From Brevundimonas diminuta (GTDB lineage Bacteria; Pseudomonadota; Alphaproteobacteria; Caulobacterales; Caulobacteraceae): a DNA stretch of 64,000 bases. The notes below the pieces were generated by a model, which worked only from the letters and a program-made list of their open reading frames with translations, was not told where the DNA came from and searched no databases. Position numbers and translations under genes: made by a program. How positions within the stretch are numbered: position 1 is the stretch's first letter; every line of letters starts with the position of its first letter. Location of the stretch: NCBI RefSeq assembly GCF_022654015.1, contig NZ_CP073063.1, positions 124,001 to 188,000 of the forward strand. The letters run 5' to 3'. Shown piece by piece: positions 18,778 through 25,849 of the stretch.

Positions 18778-21095
18778 AGTTCCAGCTGAAGCTCGGGTGC
18801 GGCGGCGGTGGTCGCGGCGCCCAGCGGCAGATGCAGGATGAAGGCGGCGCCCTTGCCCGGCTCGCTTTCGACCTCGGCCCAGCCGCCGTGCAGTTCGACC
18901 AGGGCCTTGACCAGGGCCAGACCCACGCCGGGGCCGCCGCGCTCGCGCCGGACAAAGCGGTCGAAGACGTGGGCCTGCAGGTGATAGGGAATGCCGCGCC
19001 CCGTGTCGGACACCGTCAGGCGGATTTCGGACGGGCCGGTCTCGGCTTTCAGCTCGACCGCCCCGCCTTCGGACACGGCGCGCGCCGCGTTCTCCAGCAG
19101 ATGATCCAGGGCCTGGCCGATGCGGTGCTCGTCGGCGCGGATGGGTTTGAGATCGGCGGGACAGGACACGGTCAGGGTGGCGCCGCGCCCCTCGACCCGC
19201 GCCTGGACCTTTTCGGCCGCCTGGCTCAACAGGTCGCAGACGCGCAGGTCCCCCAGCGACAGCTCCATCTCTCCCGCGTCGATCTGAGCCATGTCCAGCA
19301 CGTCGTCGATGGAGCGGGCCAGCTGGCTGGCGGCGATGCGGATGGCGCCCGCGTGCTGGCGGCTGCGCTCGGGCAGATCGCCCATCGTCTCCAGCAGTTC
19401 GGAATAACCGACGATGGTCGTCAGCGGCGTGCGCAGCTCATAGGAGACGCTGCCCACGAACTCGCGCTTCAGCGCCTGGCTTTCGGCCAGGGCCTGTTCG
19501 CGCTGCACCAGCGCCTGCTCCAGCCCGCGACGGGCCGTCACGTCCGAGAAGGCGACCAGGGTCGCGCCGTCCGGCAGAGGTCGGGTCTGCCAGGCAGCGA
19601 CGCGACCGTCCACGGTCCGGCCCTCGCCGGAGATGGCGACACGGCTTTCGGGATCGGGATCGGCGACGCGCGCCTTCAGCCCCAGCCACAGGGCGGGATC
19701 GGGCAGCACGGCCTTGCACAGTTCGGCCAGGGCGTCGAAATCCGAGGCCGTGGCGATCTTGTCCGCCGACAGGTTCCAGAAGGTCTCGAACGCCTCATTG
19801 TGCAGGCGCAGTCGGCCGTCGGAGCCGAACACCGCGACCGCATCGTTCAGCTTGTCCAGCGTCGCGCGCTGAACCTGGATCTGGGCGTTGAAGCGGCTGC
19901 GCAGCTTCAGCTCGTCGGTGATGTCCGAGAAGATCAGCAGAATGCCGCCCAGCGGGTGCGGCTGGCGCACGACGCGCAGGGTGCGCCCGTCCGGCAGGGA
20001 CCAGCTGTCGTCCGGCGAAGCCTCCGACGCGCCGTAGAACTCCAGCTCACGCGCCTTCCAGCCGGCGTAGTCGACGACCTCGGGCAGGCTGCGACGCTGG
20101 CGCAGACGGTCCAGCAGTTCGGCATGGGTCGGACGTTCGTCCAGCCAGGCCGCGTCGATGTCGAACAGGGTCTGGAAGGCGGTGTTGTGGAAGGCCAGCC
20201 GCTTTTGCGGGCCGAAGATGGCGACGGCGTCGGCCAGGTGGTTCAGCGTCTCGTCATGGGCGTCGACGTGGCGGCGCAGGGTGTCGCGCGTCTCTTCCGC
20301 CTCGGTCACCTCGATGGCGAAGGCGGTCACGGCGCCGCCGCCCGCCGGCTCGGCGATGATGCGCCAGGCGCGCCGCGCGCCGCCGCCGGTCGTCCAGCGG
20401 AAGCCCTCCTGGCGCACGCCCAGCCGCGCGGCCTCGGCGACCAGGGCGTCGGCGCCGCGGTCGAAGGACACGCCCTTTTCGACGGCGTCGTCGATGCTCT
20501 CGGCATTCGTCTCATTCAGCCAGGCGCGATTGGCCCAGGCCAGTTTTCCGGTCCCGTCAACGACCCAGGTCGGGGTCGGCGAGGCGTCGCCCAGCAAGGC
20601 CAGGCCGCTTTCGGTCGCATCCGCCCCGGTCAGGGTGAAGCGCGAGGCGGGCGATAGCCGCAGCCAGGCCGAACCGCCCGCCACCCGGCCCTCGATCCGC
20701 CAAGGCTCCACATCGTCAAGCGCGACCAGACCTTCGAACGCCTGACCTTCGTGAACCAGGGCGTCGATCAGCGCGCCGTGAGTGATCCGGAGCTTGTTCA
20801 GGACGGCGGCCCCGGCCTCGACGTCCTCACCCGCCAGCCGCGCGATCAGTTCGGCCGAACCGATCGGCAGACCGGCCGCCTGCCCGTCGGGCGTCAGGGC
20901 CACGCTGACGTCGTCGAAGGCGCGCAGCATGGCGTCATGGCGGCTGAGGTCGGCCAGGGCCTCGACCCGCTCGCGCTCGGCGGCGACGGCGGTTTCATGC
21001 AGTCGCCCACGCAGCAGCAAGGCCCAGGCGCTGACGGCCATGGCCAGTCCGGCTGCGCCCGCTGTGGCGACATAGGCGATGTCGGCCTCGGCCAT
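18774..21095 (-). CDS. divL: Cell-cycle pseudo-histidine kinase DivL
   Basis: This 773-residue protein has one N-terminal membrane segment (about residues 7-28), several PAS-like domains (about 50-530), a HisKA-type dimerisation helix and an ATPase domain. The H-box reads FVGSVSYELRTPLTT, so Tyr552 occupies the phospho-accepting histidine position. This is the defining feature of Caulobacter DivL (Tyr550 in a 769-residue protein). The ATPase boxes are intact: N-box HRIGQALDHLLENAARAV, G1 DTGRGIP, F-box FDRFVR and G2 GPGVGLALV. DivL reads the phosphorylation state of DivK and promotes CckA kinase activity, which phosphorylates CtrA. Two GANTC methylation sites lie within 35 bases upstream of the start. 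Confidence 0.92.
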   Translation of the reverse strand: MAEADIAYVATAGAAGLAMAVSAWALLLRGRLHETAVAAERERVEALADLSRHDAMLRAFDDVSVALTPDGQAAGLPIGSAELIARLAGEDVEAGAAVLNKLRITHGALIDALVHEGQAFEGLVALDDVEPWRIEGRVAGGSAWLRLSPASRFTLTGADATESGLALLGDASPTPTWVVDGTGKLAWANRAWLNETNAESIDDAVEKGVSFDRGADALVAEAARLGVRQEGFRWTTGGGARRAWRIIAEPAGGGAVTAFAIEVTEAEETRDTLRRHVDAHDETLNHLADAVAIFGPQKRLAFHNTAFQTLFDIDAAWLDERPTHAELLDRLRQRRSLPEVVDYAGWKARELEFYGASEASPDDSWSLPDGRTLRVVRQPHPLGGILLIFSDITDELKLRSRFNAQIQVQRATLDKLNDAVAVFGSDGRLRLHNEAFETFWNLSADKIATASDFDALAELCKAVLPDPALWLGLKARVADPDPESRVAISGEGRTVDGRVAAWQTRPLPDGATLVAFSDVTARRGLEQALVQREQALAESQALKREFVGSVSYELRTPLTTIVGYSELLETMGDLPERSRQHAGAIRIAASQLARSIDDVLDMAQIDAGEMELSLGDLRVCDLLSQAAEKVQARVEGRGATLTVSCPADLKPIRADEHRIGQALDHLLENAARAVSEGGAVELKAETGPSEIRLTVSDTGRGIPYHLQAHVFDRFVRRERGGPGVGLALVKALVELHGGWAEVESEPGKGAAFILHLPLGAATTAAAPELQLEL

Positions 21096-21225
21096 TCGTG
21101 TCCCTGGAGAAGAGTCTCAGCCCCGATTCGCTAACCATACTCCAAGCGCGCGAAAAAGCGGCAGTCTCGTAATCGCGTCATCGCGCCCCGTTGCGGCAGG
21201 GCGTCGGGACGGCGATATCGCGGAC

Positions 21226-21624
21226 ATGACCGACCCGATCGCCCCCTCCCTCGACGACTTCGCCCGCCTGGCGCAGGAGGCGTTCGACGCCCTGCCCGGA
21301 CCGTTCAAAGATGCGGCGGGCGAGGTGGTCATCCGCATCGACGACTTCGCCGACGAAGCGACCTTGGCCGAGATGGAGATCGAGGATCCGTTCGAGCTGA
21401 CGGGCCTGTATCATGGCGTGGACATCGGCCGGCGCGACAGCCTGGGCCCGGCGGCCGAGCCGTCGCGGGTCTTCCTCTATCGCCGCCCCATCCTGGACGA
21501 ATGGTGCGAGCGCGGCGACGTGGGGATCGGCGAACTGATCGCCCACGTCCTGATCCACGAGATCGGCCACCACCTGGGCCTGACGGATGACGACATCCAC
21601 GTCATCGAGGACGAGGCGGACTGA
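21226..21624 (+). CDS. Metallopeptidase family protein (Zincin_1, PF06262)
   Basis: This 132-residue single-domain zincin has the motif HEIGHHLGLTDDDI near its C-terminus; His111, Glu112 and His115 form the HExxH core, with further acidic residues after it. The N-terminal half (FARLAQEAFDALPGPF) is typical of this small, widespread and functionally uncharacterised bacterial family. It has no signal peptide, so it is probably cytoplasmic. ATG 21226 was chosen because the upstream in-frame extension to 21079 overlaps the divL start region and looks non-coding. It is convergent with marC. Confidence 0.85.
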   Translation: MTDPIAPSLDDFARLAQEAFDALPGPFKDAAGEVVIRIDDFADEATLAEMEIEDPFELTGLYHGVDIGRRDSLGPAAEPSRVFLYRRPILDEWCERGDVGIGELIAHVLIHEIGHHLGLTDDDIHVIEDEAD

Positions 21625-21628
21625 CGGC

Positions 21629-22324
21629 TTATTTGGTCGCCGGATAGGGCGTCGTCACCGCGCCGGAGATCATGCCGGGGATGGCCTCGCCCAGGCCCAG
21701 CAGTATGAACTGGATCGCCAGGGCGCACAGGATCAGGCCCAGCACCTTGACGATGATCGCCATGCCGACCTCGCCCAGCAGGCGGCTGAGCGACCCGGTC
21801 AGGGCGAAACAGACGAAGGAGACGGCGCAGGCCGCCGCGATCGCCACCAGCGACCCCATGGTCCCGGCATAGCCCAGCTTGGCCGCCTCGCCCGCCTGAA
21901 TGATCACGGCCGAAATGGCGCCAGGCCCGATCATCAGCGGAATGGCGAAGGGCACGACCAGACGCTGAAAACGCCTGCGGGCATAGCCGCGCACATCCTT
22001 GGAATCCGCCAGCGCATCCTTGTCGGCGAACATGGCCAGGAAGTCGCCGCGCGCCATGTCCAGACCCAGGAACAGCAGCAATATGCCGCCCGCGATGCGG
22101 AACGCCGCCAGCGAAATGCCGAAGAACTGCAACAGGCCCAGGCCCGTGAACAGGAAGAAGGCCAGGAAGACGGCGGCGAAGGCGCAGATCAGGGCCGAGA
22201 CCGAAATCCGCTGACGCAGGGTCGCCCCCGCCGTCGCGGCGGCGAAGATCGGCAGATTGCCGATCGGGTCCAGCAAGGCGAACAGGGTCACGAACAGGTT
22301 GACACCCAAATCGACTGCGTTCAT
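21629..22324 (-). CDS. MarC family integral membrane protein
   Basis: This 231-residue protein has about six membrane segments and the MarC family landmarks LFALLDPIGNLPIF near the N-terminus and VPFAIPLMIGPGAISAVI in the middle. MarC proteins were once linked to multiple antibiotic resistance but their function is unsettled. It is convergent with the zincin gene (4-base gap) and divergent from pyrF (83-base gap). Confidence 0.88.
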   Translation of the reverse strand: MNAVDLGVNLFVTLFALLDPIGNLPIFAAATAGATLRQRISVSALICAFAAVFLAFFLFTGLGLLQFFGISLAAFRIAGGILLLFLGLDMARGDFLAMFADKDALADSKDVRGYARRRFQRLVVPFAIPLMIGPGAISAVIIQAGEAAKLGYAGTMGSLVAIAAACAVSFVCFALTGSLSRLLGEVGMAIIVKVLGLILCALAIQFILLGLGEAIPGMISGAVTTPYPATK

Positions 22325-22407
22325 CGCCTGCCCTCGCCCTCAATCCATCACGCCGCCCTGCCGACGCGCCCTCGTGTCCGGCATAGCCGCTCAGCGCGAG
22401 TCCGTCG

Positions 22408-23136
22408 ATGACCGATCCCCAAACCTCCTCCGATCGTGCGCCCGACGAGCGGATCATCTGCGCCCTGGACGTGCCTACCACGGCCGAGGCCGCCGCCCTG
22501 GCCGAGCGGATCGGCGACGCGGTCGGCTTCTACAAGGTCGGACTGCAGCTGTTCGCGGTCGACGGCATGGCGCTGGCGCGTGAGCTGAAGGCGCAGGGGC
22601 GAAAGATCTTCCTGGACTGGAAGCTGCACGACATCGGCGCGACCGTGGAGAAGGCGACGGCCAATCTGGCGGGCGCGGATTGCGACCTGCTGACGGTGCA
22701 TGCGCGGCCCCAGGTCATGGCGGCGGCGGCGCGCGGCGCGGCGGGCTCGAAGATGAAGGTTCTCGGGGTTACGGTCCTGACCAGCCTGACAGCCGACGAT
22801 TTGGCCGCCGACGACCACAGCCTGTCGCCGGCCGATCTGGTCGAGCGGCGCGTGCGTCAGGCGCTGGAGGCCGGAATCGACGGCGTCGTCTCCAGCCCAC
22901 ATGAGGCGGCGCGTGCCCGGGCTCTGGCGATCGAGGCGGGGCGGCCCGACTTCTTGATCGTCACACCCGGCGTGCGACCCGTCGGCGCCGCGCTGGACGA
23001 CCAGGCGCGGGCGGCGACGCCACAGGCGGCCCTTCAGGCCGGCGCGACCCATCTGGTCATCGGTCGGCCGATCACGGCTTCGAGCGATCCGCGCGCGGCG
23101 GCGCAAGAGATCGCACAGCAGATCGCCCTAATCTGA
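22408..23136 (+). CDS. pyrF: Orotidine 5'-phosphate decarboxylase
   Basis: This 242-residue TIM-barrel enzyme makes UMP from OMP, the last step of de novo pyrimidine synthesis. It shows IICALDVPT at the N-terminus, VGFYKVGLQLF, and the catalytic Asp-Lys-Asp array in FLDWKLHDI (Asp70, Lys72, Asp75). The phosphate-binding end is VTPGVRPVG and HLVIGRPIT. Length and motifs are normal. It is divergent from marC and convergent with the repeat protein gene. Confidence 0.95.
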   Translation: MTDPQTSSDRAPDERIICALDVPTTAEAAALAERIGDAVGFYKVGLQLFAVDGMALARELKAQGRKIFLDWKLHDIGATVEKATANLAGADCDLLTVHARPQVMAAAARGAAGSKMKVLGVTVLTSLTADDLAADDHSLSPADLVERRVRQALEAGIDGVVSSPHEAARARALAIEAGRPDFLIVTPGVRPVGAALDDQARAATPQAALQAGATHLVIGRPITASSDPRAAAQEIAQQIALI

Positions 23137-23184
23137 GACAGACCAGGGCGACCGTTCGTCTTCAGTTATCCCAGCGCGAGGCGA

Positions 23185-24345
23185 TCAGCCGCGCTCGCCC
23201 GGCTCCTGGGCATAGCCGTGACGCGGCGGGGCGTGGGGCGCAGGCGCCTCGGGCGGCGGCAGGTCGCCGTAGTAGCCCGACGGCGGCGGCGGGGGCGGAG
23301 GCGGCGGAGGGGCCGTGTTCACTTCCGGCGGCGCGACATAGACCTGGGCCGGGGCCACATTGACCGGCGCGGATTGCACATAGACCGGCGACTGATCGAC
23401 ATAGACCGGGCCGCCGACCTCGACCTGGGCGGGCGCGACATTGACCTGGGCCGGGGCGACCTGGATGTGCTGCGGGCCGATGTTGACGGGCGCCGACTGC
23501 ACATAGACCGGGGCCTGATCGACATAGACGGGCGGGCCGACATCGACCTGGGCCGGAGCCAGGTTCACCTGCGACGGAGCCACCTGAACGCGTTGCGGGC
23601 CGATGTTCACCGGCGGCGCCTGCACATAGATGGGCGGCTGTTCGATATAGGTGGGCGGTCCCATCTCGATCTGGGGCGGGGCCATGCTGACCTGCGACGG
23701 GGCGACATAGATGCGCTGCGGCGCGATCTGGACGGGCGGCGCCTGGACATAGACCGGCGGCTGATCGACGTAGCTTTGCTCGTAACGCTGCTCATAGCGG
23801 TGTTCGTAGCGAACCGGCGGGCGAACGGGCGGGCGGCAGTTGCAGTCGACCGGACGGCCCGGATACGGACGCCAGCCGATATAGTCACGGCCGAACCCAT
23901 AGACCGGATAGCCGACCGGCGCGCTGACCGGAGGACGACCCACCAGGACCGAGGTCGCGCTGACGCCGCCGACATAGCCGCCGCCGTAATAGCCGTCCGA
24001 ATAGCCGCCGCTTCCGACGTAGGTCGTGCCGCCGCCGACATAGCCGCGCTGGAAGCGGGACGAGCTGGAATAGGACCGGGCGCTGCTCGCCGAATAGCTG
24101 GAGGCGCTCGCATAGGCGTTGGCGTTGGCATTGGCGTAGGCGCCGCCGTTCACGTTCACATTGACGTTGTGGTTGGCGTTGTAGTTGCCGCCGCCGTAGT
24201 GACCGCCGCCGCCGCATCCCCCGCCGCAGCCGCCGCCGGGGTGGCCCCCGCCATAACCCCCGTGACCGGGACCACCGGCCAGAGCGGGCGCTGCGGAGAG
24301 CAGCAGAGCCGCCGACGCGGCGGTAAGTATCGACTGTATCGTCAC
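23185..24345 (-). CDS. Secreted Gly/Asn-rich and Val/Pro repeat protein, unknown function
   Basis: I do not recognise a family for this 386-residue protein. It has a signal peptide (MTIQSILTAASAALLLSAAP then ALAGG). Next come a Gly/His/Cys-rich segment and an alternating Asn/Ala/Val segment (NANHNVNVNVN, ANANANAYASAS), then a Tyr/Gly region. From about residue 190 to 355 there are four copies of a 41-residue Val/Pro repeat (consensus around VYVQAPPVNIGPQ and VAPAQVNVAPAQV), followed by an oligoproline run and a His/Pro tail. The start is a GTG at 24345 with AGAGGAG eight bases upstream; an ATG at 24381 would spoil the signal peptide. A CtrA box and an inverted repeat covering the ribosome binding site lie upstream. 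A surface or extracellular role is inferred. Confidence 0.8.
   Translation of the reverse strand: MTIQSILTAASAALLLSAAPALAGGPGHGGYGGGHPGGGCGGGCGGGGHYGGGNYNANHNVNVNVNGGAYANANANAYASASSYSASSARSYSSSSRFQRGYVGGGTTYVGSGGYSDGYYGGGYVGGVSATSVLVGRPPVSAPVGYPVYGFGRDYIGWRPYPGRPVDCNCRPPVRPPVRYEHRYEQRYEQSYVDQPPVYVQAPPVQIAPQRIYVAPSQVSMAPPQIEMGPPTYIEQPPIYVQAPPVNIGPQRVQVAPSQVNLAPAQVDVGPPVYVDQAPVYVQSAPVNIGPQHIQVAPAQVNVAPAQVEVGGPVYVDQSPVYVQSAPVNVAPAQVYVAPPEVNTAPPPPPPPPPPSGYYGDLPPPEAPAPHAPPRHGYAQEPGERG
23285..23776 (-). repeat. Four tandem 123-bp in-frame repeats in the secreted repeat protein gene
   Basis: Corresponding points of the repeat (the TG.ACATAGA motif on the plus strand) recur at 23375, 23498, 23621 and 23744, exactly 123 bases apart. 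Each unit encodes 41 residues; the copy nearest the C-terminus is truncated and runs into oligoproline codons. Within each unit there is a finer, roughly 7-residue pattern V-x-V/I-x-P-x-x. Copies differ by scattered substitutions, so the array is old enough to have diverged. Confidence 0.88.
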
Positions 24346-24375
24346 GGGACAGACTCCTCTGAGTTGTCCCGTGAC
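24341..24375 (-). promoter_or_regulatory. Perfect inverted repeat enclosing the Shine-Dalgarno and start codon of the repeat protein gene
   Basis: GTCACGGGACA at 24341-24351 is an exact inverted match to TGTCCCGTGAC at 24365-24375, an 11-bp stem with a 13-base loop. On the minus strand the loop contains AGAGGAG, the ribosome binding site, and one stem arm contains the GTG start codon (24345-24343). If transcribed in full it would hide translation initiation. Alternatively it is a DNA operator. A GANTC site (24352-24356) falls in the loop. Confidence 0.75.
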
Positions 24376-24397
24376 TGGCAAGTCCGGCGCCTGTTTC

Positions 24398-24413
24398 TTA
24401 AGGCATGGTTAAC
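24398..24413 (-). promoter_or_regulatory. Consensus CtrA binding site upstream of the repeat protein gene
   Basis: TTAA (24398-24401), seven bases, then TTAAC (24409-24413) is an exact match to the CtrA full site TTAA-N7-TTAAC. TTAA is very rare in this GC-rich window (I noticed only about four), so a paired occurrence is unlikely by chance. It is 53 bases upstream of the GTG at 24345, a distance that would let it overlap a -35 element. Binding is inferred. Confidence 0.78.
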
Positions 24414-24443
24414 CTTTGCGCGCGTTGCAGCAGGCTCGGCGGG

Positions 24444-24701
24444 TCAGAAATCGACCGCCAGACCCTTCTTCTCCCAGTCGCCGAAGCGCGTCGGTTCGGG
24501 ACCGGTCGGACCGCCGTATTCCGTGTCCGCCTGAACCGTCGTTTCCGCCGCGCGACGATCCGCCGCTTCCTGAAGCGCGCGCCGCGCCACCTCGGTGAGC
24601 GGCCGTTCCGGCGTGGCGTGGGGCACGTCGGCGTTGAAAACGGGCGTCGTAGCCGGCGTTTCGTCCGCGTCATTCGGCGCGAGGGTGGGATGTTCGGTCA
24701 C
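24444..24701 (-). CDS. DUF1674 protein, SdhAF4-like succinate dehydrogenase assembly factor
   Basis: This 85-residue protein has a disordered N-terminal half and the conserved DUF1674 C-terminus GGPTGPEPTRFGDWEKKG ending in AVDF. The family includes mitochondrial SDHAF4, which helps flavinated SdhA join SdhB, so a role in succinate dehydrogenase assembly is likely. No sdh genes are in the window. It is divergent from htpX, with 86 bases between them, and its stop lies 31 bases from the CtrA box of the next gene. Confidence 0.82.
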   Translation of the reverse strand: MTEHPTLAPNDADETPATTPVFNADVPHATPERPLTEVARRALQEAADRRAAETTVQADTEYGGPTGPEPTRFGDWEKKGLAVDF

Positions 24702-24787
24702 AGGGCGGCTCCCTTGAGGCTTGATGCGCCTTCTCTCAAATAGAGGTTCAAGCCCGTGACGCCAGACGGATCGGGAATGGAACCGCG

Positions 24788-25753
24788 ATGAACCATCTGA
24801 AGACCTTCATTCTGTTGGCGGCGATGACGGCCCTGTTCGCCGGGGTCGGCTATCTGATCGGCGGCGCGACCGGCATGGCGATCGCCCTGCTGTTCGCGGG
24901 CGGGATGAACCTGTTCAGCTACTGGAACGCCGACAAGATCGTGCTGAAGATGTACCGGGCCCAGCCGGTCGACGAGCAGCACCCCAATGCCGTGGTCAGG
25001 AACTATGTCGCCGACGTGCGTCAGATGGCCCGCGACGCCGGCCTGCCCCAGCCGCAGGTCGCCATCATTCCCAATGATCAGCCCAACGCCTTCGCCACCG
25101 GCCGAAACCCCGAGAACGCCGCCGTCTGCGCCACCACAGGCCTGCTGGACATGCTGACGCGCGAGGAGGTGCGCGGGGTCATGGCGCACGAGCTGGCCCA
25201 TGTGAAGAACCGCGACACCCTGATCATGACGGTGACGGCGACTATCGCCGGCGCCATCGCCGCGCTCGCCAACTTCGCCCTGTTCTTCGGCGGCAACGAC
25301 CGCGAGCGGCCGGGCGGCATCATCGGCACGATCGCCCTGATGCTGCTGGCGCCGATGGCCGCCGGTCTGGTGCAGATGGCCATCAGCCGGGGCCGCGAAT
25401 ATGAGGCCGACCGCGTCGGCGCCGAGATCGCCGGCGATCCCCAGGCCTTGGCTTCGGCCCTGCAGAAGATCGACGCCTACGCCCGGCGGATCACCAATCA
25501 GACGGCCGAGCGCAATCCGGCCTCGGGTCAGATGTTCATCATCAATCCGCTGGCGGGACGCGGCGCGGACAATCTGTTCTCGACCCATCCGGCGACGGGA
25601 AACCGCGTCCGGGCCTTGATGGAGCTTGGCGCGAAGATGGGAATGCAGTCCCGCGCCCGAACGCCGGACCTGACCCAGCCGCGCCCGGCCGCCGGTTTCA
25701 CGACCACCGGCGTCCCGACCACCCCGCCGGAGCCGCGCGGTCCCTGGGGCTGA
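24788..25753 (+). CDS. htpX: Zinc metalloprotease HtpX
   Basis: This 321-residue M48B membrane protease takes part in quality control of membrane proteins. Two hydrophobic segments lie near the N-terminus (about residues 5-40), then the active site [13 protein letters not shown] with His134, Glu135 and His138. Further membrane segments lie around 150-195, with the third-ligand region [17 protein letters not shown] Pro/Thr-rich tail ends the protein. GGAACCGCG precedes the ATG. HtpX is heat-inducible in many bacteria, but no clear heat-shock promoter is visible here. Confidence 0.93.
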   Translation: MNHLKTFILLAAMTALFAGVGYLIGGATGMAIALLFAGGMNLFSYWNADKIVLKMYRAQPVDEQHPNAVVRNYVADVRQMARDAGLPQPQVAIIPNDQPNAFATGRNPENAAVCATTGLLDMLTREEVRGVMAHELAHVKNRDTLIMTVTATIAGAIAALANFALFFGGNDRERPGGIIGTIALMLLAPMAAGLVQMAISRGREYEADRVGAEIAGDPQALASALQKIDAYARRITNQTAERNPASGQMFIINPLAGRGADNLFSTHPATGNRVRALMELGAKMGMQSRARTPDLTQPRPAAGFTTTGVPTTPPEPRGPWG

Positions 25754-25849
25754 TCGGCGCGGCCTGGACGCCGTTTGCGGTTTGCACTCCGCGACCGGAT
25801 CACATCAGATGCGCCCCTGTTCAGCCATCGGGCTTTCTTGGGGAAATCC

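Noticed and set aside
18252..20657. 801-residue plus-strand open frame opposite divL
   Set aside because: Antisense to DivL and to the end of the M28 peptidase; no recognisable motif and shadow-like composition.
23218..24534. 438-residue plus-strand frame rich in Arg/Asp/Gly opposite the repeat protein
   Set aside because: It mirrors the 123-bp repeats on the other strand and lacks a signal peptide or start context; the minus frame has both.
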